Shown: in pieces, positions 48,401 through 56,123 of the stretch | How positions within the stretch are numbered: the stretch's first letter is position 1 | Layout of the letters: each line of letters starts with the position of its first letter | Source of the DNA: Haliclona indistincta | Taxonomy: Eukaryota > Porifera > Demospongiae > Haplosclerida > Chalinidae | NCBI GenBank assembly: GCA_964017065.1 | Contig: OZ024784.1 | Span: 10,645,152 to 10,709,151, forward strand | Direction of reading: 5' to 3' | DNA: 64,000 nucleotides | Program-made: the position numbers and the translations under genes | The notes under the pieces: model-generated | Told to the model about the DNA's origin: nothing | Databases searched by the model: none | Seen by the model: the letters and a program-made list of their open reading frames with translations, nothing else

Positions 48401-51400
48401 ACAAGCATGGAACACGATTGACTTGCTAACAGACCATAGATCCCTACATCAGTGGCTGCTGTCGTTGGCTATAGCTAGTTCAGCTAGTTGCTGTTGACTG
48501 ACACCTAACGTGCATTCAGCTTGTGACAATATACTGATCTTATGTACAGCCACAGATGTAGGGATCTATGGTCTGTTAGCAAGTCAATCGTGTTACCATT
48601 CCATGCTTGTTCCTTGTTAGTTTACATTGTGGACCAGTGGTAGATTTCACAACCCTACATCCTTTTGATTTCGATAGAAATCTTTTTAATTTTCTTGTTT
48701 GTGTCCTTTTTCTTTTTCAGTGAAGTGCAGTTCAATATCATGCACGTACTGAGCCGTCTTTGTTTCCACCATTGGTTTAGTGTTCCTGTTGCTGATGGTT
48801 TTTCTTTATTATAAGAATTTTAAAATTGTAGCCAGATTGTAGCTAAAAATAATCGTTATATCAGCTCGCCTACGCATGCATGCATGCAGTGGATACGAGC
48901 CCCGCCCACACTTGCTTGTAGAATAGAACTGTATGGCGGTTGAAATTATCTGGCAAGCGCAGAATGGTGATCCTATACGAACTTACCGTTCTTCGAAGAC
49001 TCCAGACAAACTATGTGTTCTCCGTGATCCATACAGCACGGCGATACTCAAGTTAGAGCCTGGTCACATGCGCTAACCACTGCTTGGTCACGTGCGTATT
49101 GCGCAATCACAATAATGGCGTCTAACACTTAGCTGAAAATGGATCACGATCGAGAAATCGCTGAATTTATACCGCCGTTTCGCTAAAAACAAAGTTCAAA
49201 AGGCACCTGCCAGGAGGATTTCACGACTGTTCGTGAGTGTTTTGGTCTCAGCACCGCTCGCGTAAAGGCGCTAGGCGCGCTGAAGAAAGAAGAAGACGAA
49301 GATGACGAAACTCGATTTTCACCGTTTCCAGGTTCGTCACTTTAGCAACAATTTCGAGCAATCTCCTTGCTACTGTAAGATGGGGCAACACCAGATAGCA
49401 GATCTACGTGTCTTTGGACGTATAAAATTGATCACCAGGGGAAATATCAGCGTTTGAATGCTAATACATTGTATGTAGCCGCCATCTTGTTTTTCCGTTC
49501 AACCCTACATAGGGAGTCACTACCGTGCCTCCCTAATAGCCTAATGTGGGTGAGATCAATTATGATGCCTATAGGTGTAATAGGGTTAAGCTTTTTATCA
49601 GTATTTTTGTAATTTTTCAGATGATTTCTCTTTATAAGGATCCAAAGGGAGAAAATATTTTCGATAAGTCTGTAACTACTACACTTCAGAACACCAAACC
49701 AGACAGTGGTTATTTGTGCAACAGCATGGATAGGAAATTATCAATTTGCCAAGGAAGACCACTGGTTAGTCAGTGTATACCAATAAGTCATAATTATTTA
49801 CACTTACAAGAGTTCATTACCTAAGGCATAGATAATACAGTACACAGTGGATATGCAACGAGCCCGTATACGCCGATTTGGAGTGATGCAGTGTGTGCAA
49901 CGGGTGTAACGGACGTGTCCGAGGATTATAAATGGCTGCTCGCCTTACAGTGCACAAAAACAGCTGAAAACATTGCAGGAAATATGTAGACAACGACGAA
50001 AGCAACTTCAACCATTGGTTTATCTTGTAATAGAACCATTCTGTTCACTTCTAACACTGGAAGCAACGTATCTATGTGAAAAATCATACTTTTCAAGCTC
50101 CATAGCTCGACTAGTGTGATGTGCTAAAGACAAGATACTGAACGTTGTGACCGTTTTGTGCATGCAACCTTAGTTTCTCACAGTAGGATGAAGACAGTAG
50201 CATTCAGTAGTGCTGTTCATGGAGTTCTAAAGCCGTCAGTGTGGTAGATAATCTAACACAAACAAACTGCTACTCGAAGGAAAAATTTGCTGCTTAGCAG
50301 CGTCTCAGCAGTTGTGCACAGAGTGTAACTCCTTGATAATAGTTTCTCACAATGCACAACACTATGAGCTACCAGTAGGTATGTAAAAAGGCTTTGTAGC
50401 ATAAGCCAGTGCTGTAGTAATCTAACACAAAGTAGCCGTATCAAGAAAAGAGAGCCAAAACGGCAGAAACCGAGGTCCAGCTATAACAACAGAAGTCTTT
50501 TGCAGTACCAGGATCTTCTCTACCAATTGATGAACACGTTTACAGCTTTATAATAGCTTCCTTGTCTCTTCAGAACAGTAAATACAGCTTTATAACTTTC
50601 AGCTACTCAACTAAGACCCGTTTCAGTCAGTGTTACAGCGTAACTCCGTGGATCCCTCCGTATACCAGGTCGTTGCATATCCACTGTGTACTGTATTATC
50701 TATGCCTAAGGTAATGAACTCTTGAGGTAATGAACTCTTGAGGTAATGAACTCTTGACACTTATGTTTGATTCAGGTCTGTTTTTATGCGCAAGAGTTTA
50801 AAACTGAGAGTATCAAATGCGTAACTGTGAGCGCCTCACCCTGTCTTGCAAGTGCGGGACCAAATTTTTGCCGGAGTTAAGAGTTTTGCTTTGTGAATAT
50901 CATTAAAAGCTTTTAGCTACTGCTGCTGGCAAAACATTGTGCTTGCAAAGTAATTGTTTTGCAAAATGAACTTCAGCCTCAAAGTAGCTAGCTCTTATTT
51001 GTAGTAGTGAGTAGGAGCAATCATGCAGTTTGAGCTTCCGACACCTTTGTTCTACATTTTCTGATCTATTTGCTTAAGGTGGTGCTTCAGCGGAAGCAGG
51101 AAGTAGTTAGTATTATTCATACTTTATGCTGCTACTTTTTTCTACAATACTTTTAGTTATGGAGTTCTTGTGTGTGTTGCACAGTCATCTAGTCGTCTTC
51201 TCTTATTATTCCAAGTTTGCATAAACAGCATTAGCGGGACGGATGACGCTTGCTGGTGAGCGTTAGGTACACTGTGTGCGACAGCAGCACAAGACAGATG
51301 AGAATAAATACTACAGACACACTTGCCTTCTTGTGCTTCACATGCATTTGCATCGTTTTTCCCCGAAATAAAGCCTGGTTTCTTGAATATTAGCCAGTTC

Positions 51401-53748
51401 TGCCACTCACGTGTCGATATGCAGCTATTTCATGGAAGATATAGCTTACTTCGTTAAAATCAATGCAAATGTCCATGGCCCGATGTCTAAGGGACTCAAT
51501 TCAGCTAGCAACAGCAGCCTGCGTCAAGGAACAGCAGAGCATTGTAAATGTCCTCATTAGCCAACATGTGATGGTGAGTGCACGCCGCAAATTTTGTATT
51601 ACGATTATTGGGTATAGTCGGTTGACAATCGATATTATTTCTATGGATAAACGGTGAATATTATTATTTGCATCCTGTTTCCGCTGAAGCACCACTTTAA
51701 CTAAAGGCATCTGGTCAAAAGGTCACTTTTACATTACATTCTAAAAAACTTTTTGAAGTTTAAAGAAGAACTGTACACAGCAAAGATGCCATTTCTATTT
51801 AGCATGATCAATAGATTGTTAGATTGTAAGCGATGGTCATGGAAGAGAGCGATAACCATTAGGTCCTCTCTCGCTGTTCTCTTCTCAGGCTTCGTTGTCA
51901 CTTTCTCTGCTGCTATCAAAAGTAGACGCTATGAGAATGTCAATCAGCTAGGAAACAAGAATTTAGCTGATAGTGCGATGGCAGTCACAAGGAAAGAACA
52001 TGTACTTCTAAAAAGTATGACATCACGTAATGGTGATTAGGTTACCCACTCTTGTTAAACAGTAAAAGGGGTGTCCAACATATGGGTTTCAGTCAAGCAC
52101 ACAAAGAAGACAGCCATCAAGAAGTAGCAACTAAATGCTAGCTAAGAGGTTCAAGCACATGCATCTTGAACTACATTAAAAGCTCTATCCCATCAATACA
52201 GCAAAATTCTCTATCACAAGTCTTCGTCGTATCAAAAGCCCATAACAGCATAACGTCTAACACTCAATGGGCCTGTATAACTAACTTTTCTGAGCTGTAC
52301 TACCCTATCAATGCCTTCCATACAAACTGAATACTACCTCATAGAATGGTCATGTGACTAGATTCTGCACCACTACTGTGTGTGCATGCCGCTTATGATG
52401 TGCGATTCATGTTTTACGGTCTATAACTTAAAATTTTGCAACAAGCCTGAAACACAGTAGTCAGTACCATTACTTTCTTTTTCTGGTTCGGAGCTGCTCT
52501 GCCCGGGCGGATGCGCATGGCAAGTTATGCAACCAGCACTCACTGTTCTCTTCTCAAAAACGTGCTCATTACCCTGGGCACGTAGGCGCCGGAGGGATAA
52601 GCGTTTGGCTATGTCTGTATGTATTATGTGTGTGTGTACAAAAAACGCGGCTGTTTACTGCCTTACTGCTCGAAGATTGTCATGAAATAGCTCTCAACAG
52701 CTTGGTTGTTGAATATTTATTCTTTGAAAGACGCCTGCGAAGTTGAGATAGTCTCTTGTCGCGTGCTTTGGCCATGTATTCGTATTAGCAATATCGCCGA
52801 TTAGAACATTCCGGTATGTGGGTGTGCCACAATTGTGAGACTGAGCGAACGACTCTAATATAATAGATCACACTGAAGTCACTAGGAGTAGCATTCCCAT
52901 CAATTTCTGCAAATTGCATAGCGCACAAGGTATGTGTTCCATTGAACTCTTGTTAATCAATCACTAATGATGATAGTAATTGTCCTAATAGTACCATTTT
53001 GTGTCACCACACCTCCTTGTTGGTTTACATTGCAGCCCAGCAGTAGATCTCTTTGCTATCACTACACCCTTTTGTTAAAAAACTATTTCCATGCACAACA
53101 GTTACGTTACAACACATAGTTGCTTTATAAAAAATTCATTTGTAAAAATTTAAAATTTATACCCTATACTGTAATTGGTTCGAAAGTAAAATACTGTACA
53201 GCTTAAAATTTTAAACCTTTCATGAATCGGGACAAAATTGGTGATCGCGAAATTAACATGAACAGTACTTTCAATATCCTGGTACTGCCAAGATCAATCC
53301 AACGTCATCTTTATAACCGCTTACACATGAAAACAATGCTGTAATGTGTGCAAGTATAAAACGCCACATTTGACTAAAATTCAATTTTAGAACATAAAAT
53401 TTAGAGCTTTTGCTGATTTTGGTAGCTTTGGTGGACGAAAGCTTTAAAACACCTCAGTTTACCTACATAAAACTTTAGCAGACCTGCAGCTGAAAAGAAC
53501 AATTGAACAATTGATTCTATGCAGTATAACGCATGAGAACAAGTATTGTATTCTTTCAGGTGATTGGCTCATCATCCAACTCAACTGAATCTTCTATGTG
53601 TACCAGCCCAGGGACCTCAACGGGTAGCTACATGGTTGCTTCCACTAATCCTATAGTATTTGGTGCTATTTCTGAGGAGGATGACCACACCACTACTAAA
53701 CTCTCTTCAAATGAGCATGCCCTCATACCTACTGAGAATAACAATTAA
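18238..53748 (+). CDS. GABA-B-like metabotropic receptor (class C GPCR), complete
   Basis: A cell-surface receptor: an extracellular Venus-flytrap domain binds a small ligand and seven transmembrane helices signal to G proteins. Sixteen exons (18238-18489, 23258-23401, 27936-28091, 29301-29408, 29457-29522, 30450-30629, 30683-30925, 31493-31562, 35833-35931, 36388-36550, 38713-38842, 38890-39000, 39075-39215, 39278-39601, 49621-49764, 53560-53748) join in phase to 839 residues, a normal length. The start is at 18238 because GCCATGG there precedes a signal peptide ([18 protein letters not shown]); an in-frame ATG lies at 18118. Family marks: [47 protein letters not shown] and IIYIPK at the end of helix 7. 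No long cysteine-rich region is present, unlike mGluRs. The ligand is unknown. Confidence 0.9.
18943..19582. mobile_element. CATAGATAATA-ended element A, 7-bp target duplication
   Basis: Perfect inverted ends start CATAGATAATAACCATAAGA. The 7-nt direct repeat GTTTGGT borders both sides (18936-18942 and 19583-19589). 640 bp, no transposase. Shares its outermost 11 nt with elements B (32097-33062) and C (49827-50704). Confidence 0.85.
19595..19955. mobile_element. MITE with GGAGCACATAATGAGAGTGAG ends
   Basis: The left end ggagcacataatgagagtga is inverse to the right end tcactctcgttatgtggtcc. It lies 12 nt from element A. A right-end fragment of the same family lies at 38440-38590 in intron 10. 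Confidence 0.7.
22397..22556. repeat. GC-richer hairpin with TTATTGCCCT arms
   Basis: ccgacattaatgaccgcggg and its inverse ccgaggtcagtaatgtcgg pair, as do ttattgccct and agggcaataa at the ends. The composition stands out from the AT-rich surroundings. Likely a MITE. Confidence 0.6.
23258..23401 (+). CDS. Receptor exon 2: ligand domain
   Basis: 48 codons, phase 0 on both sides. Contains [20 protein letters not shown] and ends LYGLPL, the highly conserved hinge-side region of ANF-type ligand-binding domains. Confidence 0.92.
23474..23806. repeat. Dispersed repeat, inverse copy at 49190-49545
   Basis: From gggaggcacggtagtgcctc to ttttgaacttagttttta this stretch matches 49190-49545 in opposite orientation, at high similarity. 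One copy lies just after exon 2 and the other just before exon 15 of the same gene. Non-coding. Confidence 0.75.
24360..24860. repeat. Dispersed repeat, copies at 54629-55052 and 62519-62760 (inverse)
   Basis: Recognised by acagttgattggc, ccacaataccgtaaagtgct and tttagaaagccatggatta. The copy at 54629 is in the same orientation and the one at 62519 is inverted. It includes a short TA/CA microsatellite near 24800. Confidence 0.7.
25133..26216 (+). mobile_element. hAT element with 8-bp target duplication
   Basis: Inverted ends TAGGCTTGCGATAATTATTC and its near-inverse; the direct repeat TCTGGAGG flanks it (25125-25132 and 26217-26224). 8 bp is the hAT hallmark. Its coding remnant (25347-25970) ends in the hAT dimerisation phrase. 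Far shorter than autonomous hATs, so it is internally deleted. Confidence 0.88.
25347..25970 (+). pseudogene. Truncated hAT transposase (C-terminal dimerisation region)
   Basis: The frames run: a Ser/Thr/Ala-rich N-terminal piece from 25347, then [19 protein letters not shown] and on, then after a frame change near 25775 [20 protein letters not shown] and [17 protein letters not shown], ending SLMLQYNKH. The last two are the hAT C-terminal dimerisation domain. The DDE catalytic region is absent, so it cannot be active. Confidence 0.75.
26700..26844. repeat. Right-end fragment of a CATAGATAATA-type element
   Basis: Ends tccacttgtactgtattatctatg, as in elements B and C. There is no matching left end, so it is truncated. 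Confidence 0.6.
26870..27010. repeat. Half of a foldback repeat also at 48297-48710
   Basis: gtagggatctatggtctgtt through catccttttgatttcg equals the right half of the foldback in intron 14. Followed directly by a left-truncated copy (to 27272) of the 9630-type element. Confidence 0.65.
27936..28091 (+). CDS. Receptor exon 3: ligand domain
   Basis: 52 codons starting ISYTPVG directly after the LPL of exon 2. Contains [18 protein letters not shown] and [13 protein letters not shown], the canonical phrase of this fold. Acceptor aatatag, donor CAG|GTCTGC. The frame is short and lacks an initiator, so it is easily missed. Confidence 0.85.
29301..29408 (+). CDS. Receptor exon 4: ligand domain
   Basis: 36 codons beginning [21 protein letters not shown] 48-nt intron follows. 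Confidence 0.85.
29457..29522 (+). CDS. Receptor exon 5: ligand domain
   Basis: 22 codons, [20 protein letters not shown], matching the strand-helix that follows the ligand-domain hinge (xARVFIxxxYxxxAxxLxC). Flanked by ctgcag and GTAAGT. Confidence 0.85.
29538..30052. mobile_element. TTAA foldback-family element, copy 2
   Basis: The ends ttaaagtaacag and ctgttatccgtcaccttaa, and an interior with gaaggcc and caacaatga, match copy 1 (3558-4559) in diverged form. It lies in receptor intron 5, 16 nt after the exon 5 donor. Confidence 0.65.
30227..30422. mobile_element. TACCGTATAGC-type MITE, copy 5
   Basis: 196 bp, tgccgtatagcggaaaaatt to ttttccgctatacggta; highly similar to copy 2 at 5122. 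It lies in intron 5, 27 nt before exon 6. Confidence 0.75.
30450..30629 (+). CDS. Receptor exon 6: ligand domain with GWYxxxWW motif
   Basis: 60 codons including [16 protein letters not shown] and [14 protein letters not shown], diagnostic of GABA-B-type ligand domains. A 53-nt intron follows. Confidence 0.9.
30683..30925 (+). CDS. Receptor exon 7: ligand domain
   Basis: 81 codons containing [20 protein letters not shown] and several N-glycosylation sequons (NRT, NDT, NSS, NFT), as expected for an extracellular domain. Confidence 0.88.
31015..31463. mobile_element. MITE with ACAGTGGGACCTCT ends
   Basis: Left acagtgggacctctctaaag against right cttatagaggttccactgt. This terminus type (CAGTGGAACCTCT) also appears at 35942, at 63903 and, diverged, at 8679; it is common in Tc1/mariner-pogo-like elements. 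In intron 7, ending 30 nt before exon 8. Confidence 0.7.
31493..31562 (+). CDS. Receptor exon 8: end of ligand domain
   Basis: [20 protein letters not shown], equivalent to the GxVxFxxxGxR..x..I.Q phrase of the family. Phase 0 in, phase 1 out. The next intron (4.3 kb) contains a transposon nest and a Gypsy remnant. Confidence 0.85.
32085..33272. mobile_element. Hairpin element with CCAAGACCTTTAAAACC arms, interrupted
   Basis: The right arm ends gttttaaaggtcttgggttta. The left arm starts taaacccaagac at 32085-32096 and resumes after element B at 33070. Inner arms repeat CCTAACGGCGCCC. So element B landed within the left arm. Confidence 0.75.
32097..33062. mobile_element. CATAGATAATA-ended element B, 7-bp target duplication
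   Basis: 966 bp with inverted ends CATAGATAATACAGTACAAG. The 7-nt direct repeat CCAAGAC borders it (32090-32096 and 33063-33069). No transposase frame is seen. Confidence 0.85.
33450..34198 (-). pseudogene. Gypsy RT end and RNase H
   Basis: The minus-strand frames give [20 protein letters not shown] and [18 protein letters not shown] (RT thumb and connection), then RNase H pieces with [12 protein letters not shown] sequence near 33970 and [20 protein letters not shown] near the end. No YxDD polymerase motif is present: that region appears deleted near 34220-34350. Confidence 0.8.
34480..34540 (-). pseudogene. Gypsy aspartic protease active-site fragment
   Basis: On the minus strand the bases near 34505-34531 read VDTGAALSI, the DTGA active site of a retroviral-type aspartic protease. 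Surrounding frames are broken. Confidence 0.65.
34670..35348 (-). pseudogene. Gypsy gag with zinc knuckles (broken)
   Basis: Starts [19 protein letters not shown] on the minus strand. A capsid-like region follows ([28 protein letters not shown]), then [18 protein letters not shown], then [21 protein letters not shown] with a CX2CX4HX4C knuckle. The frame shifts around 35010 and 34790. Confidence 0.82.
35833..35931 (+). CDS. Receptor exon 9: linker to membrane
   Basis: Phase 1 in and out. Translates as [20 protein letters not shown] and so on to VWL. The other frames have stops. It is the least recognisable exon, but it keeps frame on both sides. Confidence 0.7.
36388..36550 (+). CDS. Receptor exon 10: transmembrane helix 1
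   Basis: Starts with [13 protein letters not shown], the pre-membrane GxxPxDG-like segment, followed by helix 1 ([20 protein letters not shown]) and a basic FRKRK cytoplasmic end. Phase 1 in, phase 2 out. Confidence 0.9.
36801..37563. mobile_element. 0.76-kb near-perfect palindrome
   Basis: The arms 36801-37147 and 37223-37563 are inverse copies with few mismatches, joined by a loop of about 75 nt. The ends are tttcgtacccggcatttatt and the inverse. No protein is encoded. Lies in receptor intron 10. Confidence 0.85.
38713..38842 (+). CDS. Receptor exon 11: transmembrane helix 2
   Basis: Contains [20 protein letters not shown], the intracellular loop 1 and helix 2 signature, and the conserved cysteine before helix 3 (LWTCTCF). 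A 47-nt intron follows. Confidence 0.9.
38890..39000 (+). CDS. Receptor exon 12: transmembrane helix 3
   Basis: [20 protein letters not shown] is the most diagnostic GABA-B helix 3 segment. It is followed by [14 protein letters not shown], the basic intracellular loop 2. Confidence 0.92.
39075..39215 (+). CDS. Receptor exon 13: transmembrane helix 4
   Basis: Begins [20 protein letters not shown] and continues MLVVGAII, helix 4, followed by an extracellular loop. Flanked by introns of 74 and 62 nt. Confidence 0.9.
39278..39601 (+). CDS. Receptor exon 14: transmembrane helices 5-7
   Basis: 108 codons: extracellular loop 2 with a conserved Cys (LVIDCLS), helix 5 ([20 protein letters not shown]), helix 6 ([20 protein letters not shown]), helix 7 ([17 protein letters not shown]). 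Donor AAG|GTATAA; the next intron is 10.0 kb. Confidence 0.92.
41533..41960. mobile_element. DNA element with AAGCCGTGTTCGCACTG ends, copy 2
   Basis: Complete copy of the 9630 element: actaaaggcatgttcgcact at the left, agtgcgaatacgtctta at the right, with the same GTTCAACCC-type internal repeats. Confidence 0.7.
42676..46450 (-). mobile_element. DNA transposon with GGCCACTCCAAATTGATTTC ends and DDE-like transposase
   Basis: Inverted ends GGCCACTCCAAATTGATTTC, about 33 nt long with one mismatch, lie at 42676 and, inverse, at 46450. The enclosed 3.8 kb encodes one broken transposase-like protein on the minus strand. AA occurs on each side; removing the element plus one AA restores a continuous coiled-coil frame, so a 2-nt duplication is likely. 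I cannot name the superfamily. Confidence 0.75.
42987..46302 (-). pseudogene. DDE-like transposase of unnamed family, frameshifted
   Basis: Read 5' to 3' on the minus strand: an acidic N-terminal exon (46302-46113), a 128-nt intron, then frames from 45984 downward. Possible catalytic residues: D in [12 protein letters not shown] (near 44410), D in [20 protein letters not shown] (near 44090), E in [15 protein letters not shown] (near 43930). The C-terminal end has CxxC pairs ([29 protein letters not shown]), probably zinc-binding. At least five frame changes (near 45930, 45640, 44690, 44430, 43910, 43560) show it is dead. I recall the DDKHxxKVGEPxxPVAAxERG phrase from many uncharacterised cnidarian and sponge proteins. 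Confidence 0.65.
46697..46960 (-). other. Open frame with coiled-coil character, unassigned
   Basis: An 87-residue minus-strand frame, [20 protein letters not shown] and on, rich in Lys/Glu with heptads ([20 protein letters not shown]). Possibly the N-terminal exon of the split coiled-coil unit next to it. Confidence 0.35.
48297..48710. repeat. Foldback repeat with CATCCTTTTGATTTC arms
   Basis: Arms 48297-48460 and 48545-48710 are inverse (gatttctattgaaatcaaaa against its partner; agaccatagatccctacatc against its partner). A half copy lies at 26870-27010. Confidence 0.75.
49190..49545. repeat. Inverse copy of the 23474 repeat
   Basis: Matches 23474-23806 in opposite orientation, ending just before receptor exon 15 (gcctccctaatagcctaatg). 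Confidence 0.75.
49621..49764 (+). CDS. Receptor exon 15: cytoplasmic tail
   Basis: 48 codons starting [17 protein letters not shown] directly after IPK of helix 7, the expected place for a polar tail. Acceptor aatttttcag, donor CTG|GTTAGT, phase 0. Similar tails vary widely, so support is from position and phase. Confidence 0.75.
49827..50704. mobile_element. CATAGATAATA-ended element C, 7-bp target duplication
   Basis: 878 bp, inverted ends CATAGATAATACAGTACA. The 7-nt repeat CCTAAGG borders it (49820-49826 and 50705-50711). Directly right of it gtaatgaactcttgag is repeated three times in tandem (50711-50757). Confidence 0.85.
51074..51700. mobile_element. Element with TTAA target and GTGGTGCTTCAGCGG ends
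   Basis: Left ttaaggtggtgcttcagcgg and right ccgctgaagcaccactttaa are inverse with TTAA at both borders. 0.63 kb, no transposase. Its ends begin like those of the 3558 element (TTAAGGTG), suggesting the same broad group. Confidence 0.7.
51701..53559. other. Rest of receptor intron 15, nothing recognised
   Basis: No exon in phase and no clear element. An open frame at 51753-52040 (95 codons) resembles nothing known. 52990-53080 weakly resembles the foldback family at 48297. Confidence 0.5.
53560..53748 (+). CDS. Receptor exon 16: tail end and stop
   Basis: 62 codons and stop. Ser/Thr-rich and acidic (for example [13 protein letters not shown]), plausible for phosphorylation. Acceptor ttctttcag, phase 0. 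The 3' untranslated region with AATAAA follows at 54100. Confidence 0.75.
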   Translation: MIGSSSNSTESSMCTSPGTSTGSYMVASTNPIVFGAISEEDDHTTTKLSSNEHALIPTENNN

Positions 53749-54099
53749 TCACTTGGATTCCTGAACTTACTATTACTGAACTTACTAAGACTTATTGTAC
53801 CATACTACAATTGTATTTGAACAAGCAAGGGCTGTTGTGTGCATTTTGATACAGGATTAAGATGTATGTATCAATTTATGAGTACAATTTGTATAAATTT
53901 ATGGCTGGGTGCTGCATGAAGATTATGTGAACGTAGCTACATGTATCTGCTTATATTTAAGCTTCATTTGGGTTGAAATTTTGCCATGGGATAAATTATT
54001 ACATTTCCACTGCTAAAATGAGTGACATAAACCTCACGCATGTGTTGAAAATTTAATTGAACATTAATTGACTGATGGTAAATTGTACATTGTACGGAC

Positions 54100-54105
54100 A
54101 ATAAA
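54100..54105 (+). terminator. Poly(A) signal of the receptor gene
   Basis: AATAAA about 350 nt after the receptor stop codon, followed by an A/T-rich stretch. This gives a normal-length 3' untranslated region. Confidence 0.6.
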
Positions 54106-54147
54106 GAATCAAAAAATTATTATTATTATCGAGTGATTATTATAGTC

Positions 54148-55680
54148 TATTATGCCGAGGTGGGCAGAGCCACGTGTGTTCGCAATGCGTATCTCAGCAA
54201 CCGCTTGCTACTAAGCGCTGAAATTAGCAACACAGGTAGATATCGGTAGTTTATGAAAAACAAATTTGGCAGAATCGCGATTAAAGGCTTTGCGAGTTAT
54301 GGCACTGCCGTTGCGAGCGTTCGGGCTTCCTTCAGAGACAATACTGTCCACAGCTGGCTACATCGCAACTTGAAGGCTTGATCTGTGACAGTCAGCTCAC
54401 ACGACTTCATAAGCAGCAATGAAACTAGCGAGCATCTTCACTCATCTTGCTCGTCGAGTGAGCCTGAGCAATCTCAAGACCAAGTGTTGATACAGGTCAG
54501 CCGTCTTCAGTAAACAACTTGTATCTTTATTATGCCTCGGTGGGCGGAGCCATGAGGCATACAGCTACAGTAATCGTGCGTGTCTGTGTGTGTCTGTCCG
54601 CTTTAGTTCGATAGCATAATTATTATGCACTAACAGTTGATTGGCACATCACAGAAGGCCTCAAGATAGACTGATACCGTAGCTATAGCCTATAGGCCTC
54701 AAGAAGTTTAATGGCTCTGACGTACGGTACATGTGAGACTGAGTGAGAACATCGACATGTGAGACTGAGTGAGGACATCGACAGGTTGTGTGACACACCC
54801 ACAATACCGTAAAGTGCTCTTACAAGGACACGTAGCTTTAGAAAGCCATGGATTATCCGCTTGAGCAAGGCTTGCCAGCATAGAAAACGTCTTCATAGGA
54901 CTATAAATTCAGTGAAAAGGCTGCAGAGAGCGTTTTCGTGGAGATTTTCAAGCGGTGAGACGTAAACATGCGTGTTTTTTGACGACACACATAATTATAC
55001 GTACATGTATATAGACGGATACAAACGCATAACCCTCGCGCATACTGCGCACTGGTAATAAGTCTATGGTTATGGCGTGATTTGCTTACTTTGTTTACCG
55101 TTGCTGGCGATCTGGACTTCTCCGAAGTCGAATGTGTCCATGGTTAACTAGCTAGCATATTGTAGGTAAGGTTTGATCTGGACTACAGGATAGCGTGGCG
55201 GGTCCGAACAAAAAATCAGCAAAACCGAAAAAGCTAGCTGCTACAAGCATGGCTGCTTTGTGCACGCCCAGCTAACTATTACACTGTGGTAGCATACTAT
55301 TGGCTTCTGTTATTTTTGCCAGCTTGTATGACCATTGTACTTTATAAATCTGTTACAATCATCATCTGCTGATGGATTAGCTGTATGTAGTTGCTGTGTG
55401 TTGATTGTCAAAGCATGTCCAGTGTGCAGTATGCATGCAATTCCACCGAGGCATCTGCACCATGGTGCTTCATTACAACAGCTTGTACAATGCATTTTAG
55501 CTACATCTACACTCTATGCTGCTACAATCCATGGTTCTGCTGTCCTTCCATGAATATGTTCTTCATGTAGTTGCATGGTTCCACCATTATGGTTTTACTG
55601 ATTATGCTTCCATGGTTCTGCTACTTGCATGCTTCAATTGTTCTGCTACCTGATGCATCTCCACCGAGGCATCACACCTT
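54148..55680. mobile_element. TGCCTCGGTGG-type elements, copy 3 (compound)
   Basis: The start motif tattatgccgaggtgggcag at 54148 and attatgcctcggtgggcgg at 54528; end motif ccaccgaggcatc at 55445 and 55665. It encloses the 24360-type repeat (54629-55052). Confidence 0.6.
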
Positions 55681-56081
55681 TGGTGCTTCATTACAAGGGA
55701 AATTTGTGGAGCGGGGCCTCTCTACCACACTGTCTAAAATGTAAATCAATGGCGACTTCAATGTGAGATCTATTATGTGATATTTCAGACACTCTCCCAA
55801 TAAACAATTGATACTGATAAGATTCCTTTTGTTCGAATCAGATTTTGAGAAACAATGTTAATGTGTAGTATGAGGAGGCTCCTTATAGTACTGCTGTTCC
55901 CTACAAATACAGTGTGTTTTAGCTTCTGGCAACTAATTACCTGCAAAACTATTATGGGACGATCAGCAGCAATTTTTACAATTAGTAAGGTTTAGGTCGA
56001 AATTCATTAACCAAACCCACATTTCTTATCCTAAATTTTTATTTAATTTTGACACAAAACTCAAGATTTTAATTTTTCGTG

Positions 56082-56087
56082 TTTAAT
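56082..56087 (-). terminator. Candidate poly(A) signal of BLCAP
   Basis: ATTAAA on the minus strand, 37 nt beyond the BLCAP stop. An AT-rich stretch follows. Confidence 0.4.
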
Positions 56088-56123
56088 AATACACATGTGC
56101 AAACACCTTGCACATAATTACAC

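Larger units (their letters stand above)
39602..49620. other. Receptor intron 14 (10.0 kb), content
   Basis: Holds a 9630-type element (41533-41960), a DDE-like transposon (42676-46450) inside a minus-strand coiled-coil frame, a fragment related to 831-1212 (47160-47545), and a foldback (48297-48710). 39602-41500 shows only a short repeat with a GGCGTCATTAGGGGTTAAAGGG-type end near 40650 (also 57100). Confidence 0.65.

Noticed and set aside
51463..51657. Open frame as an extra receptor exon between exons 15 and 16
   Set aside because: It lies inside the TTAA element 51074-51700 and lacks paired splice sites in phase.
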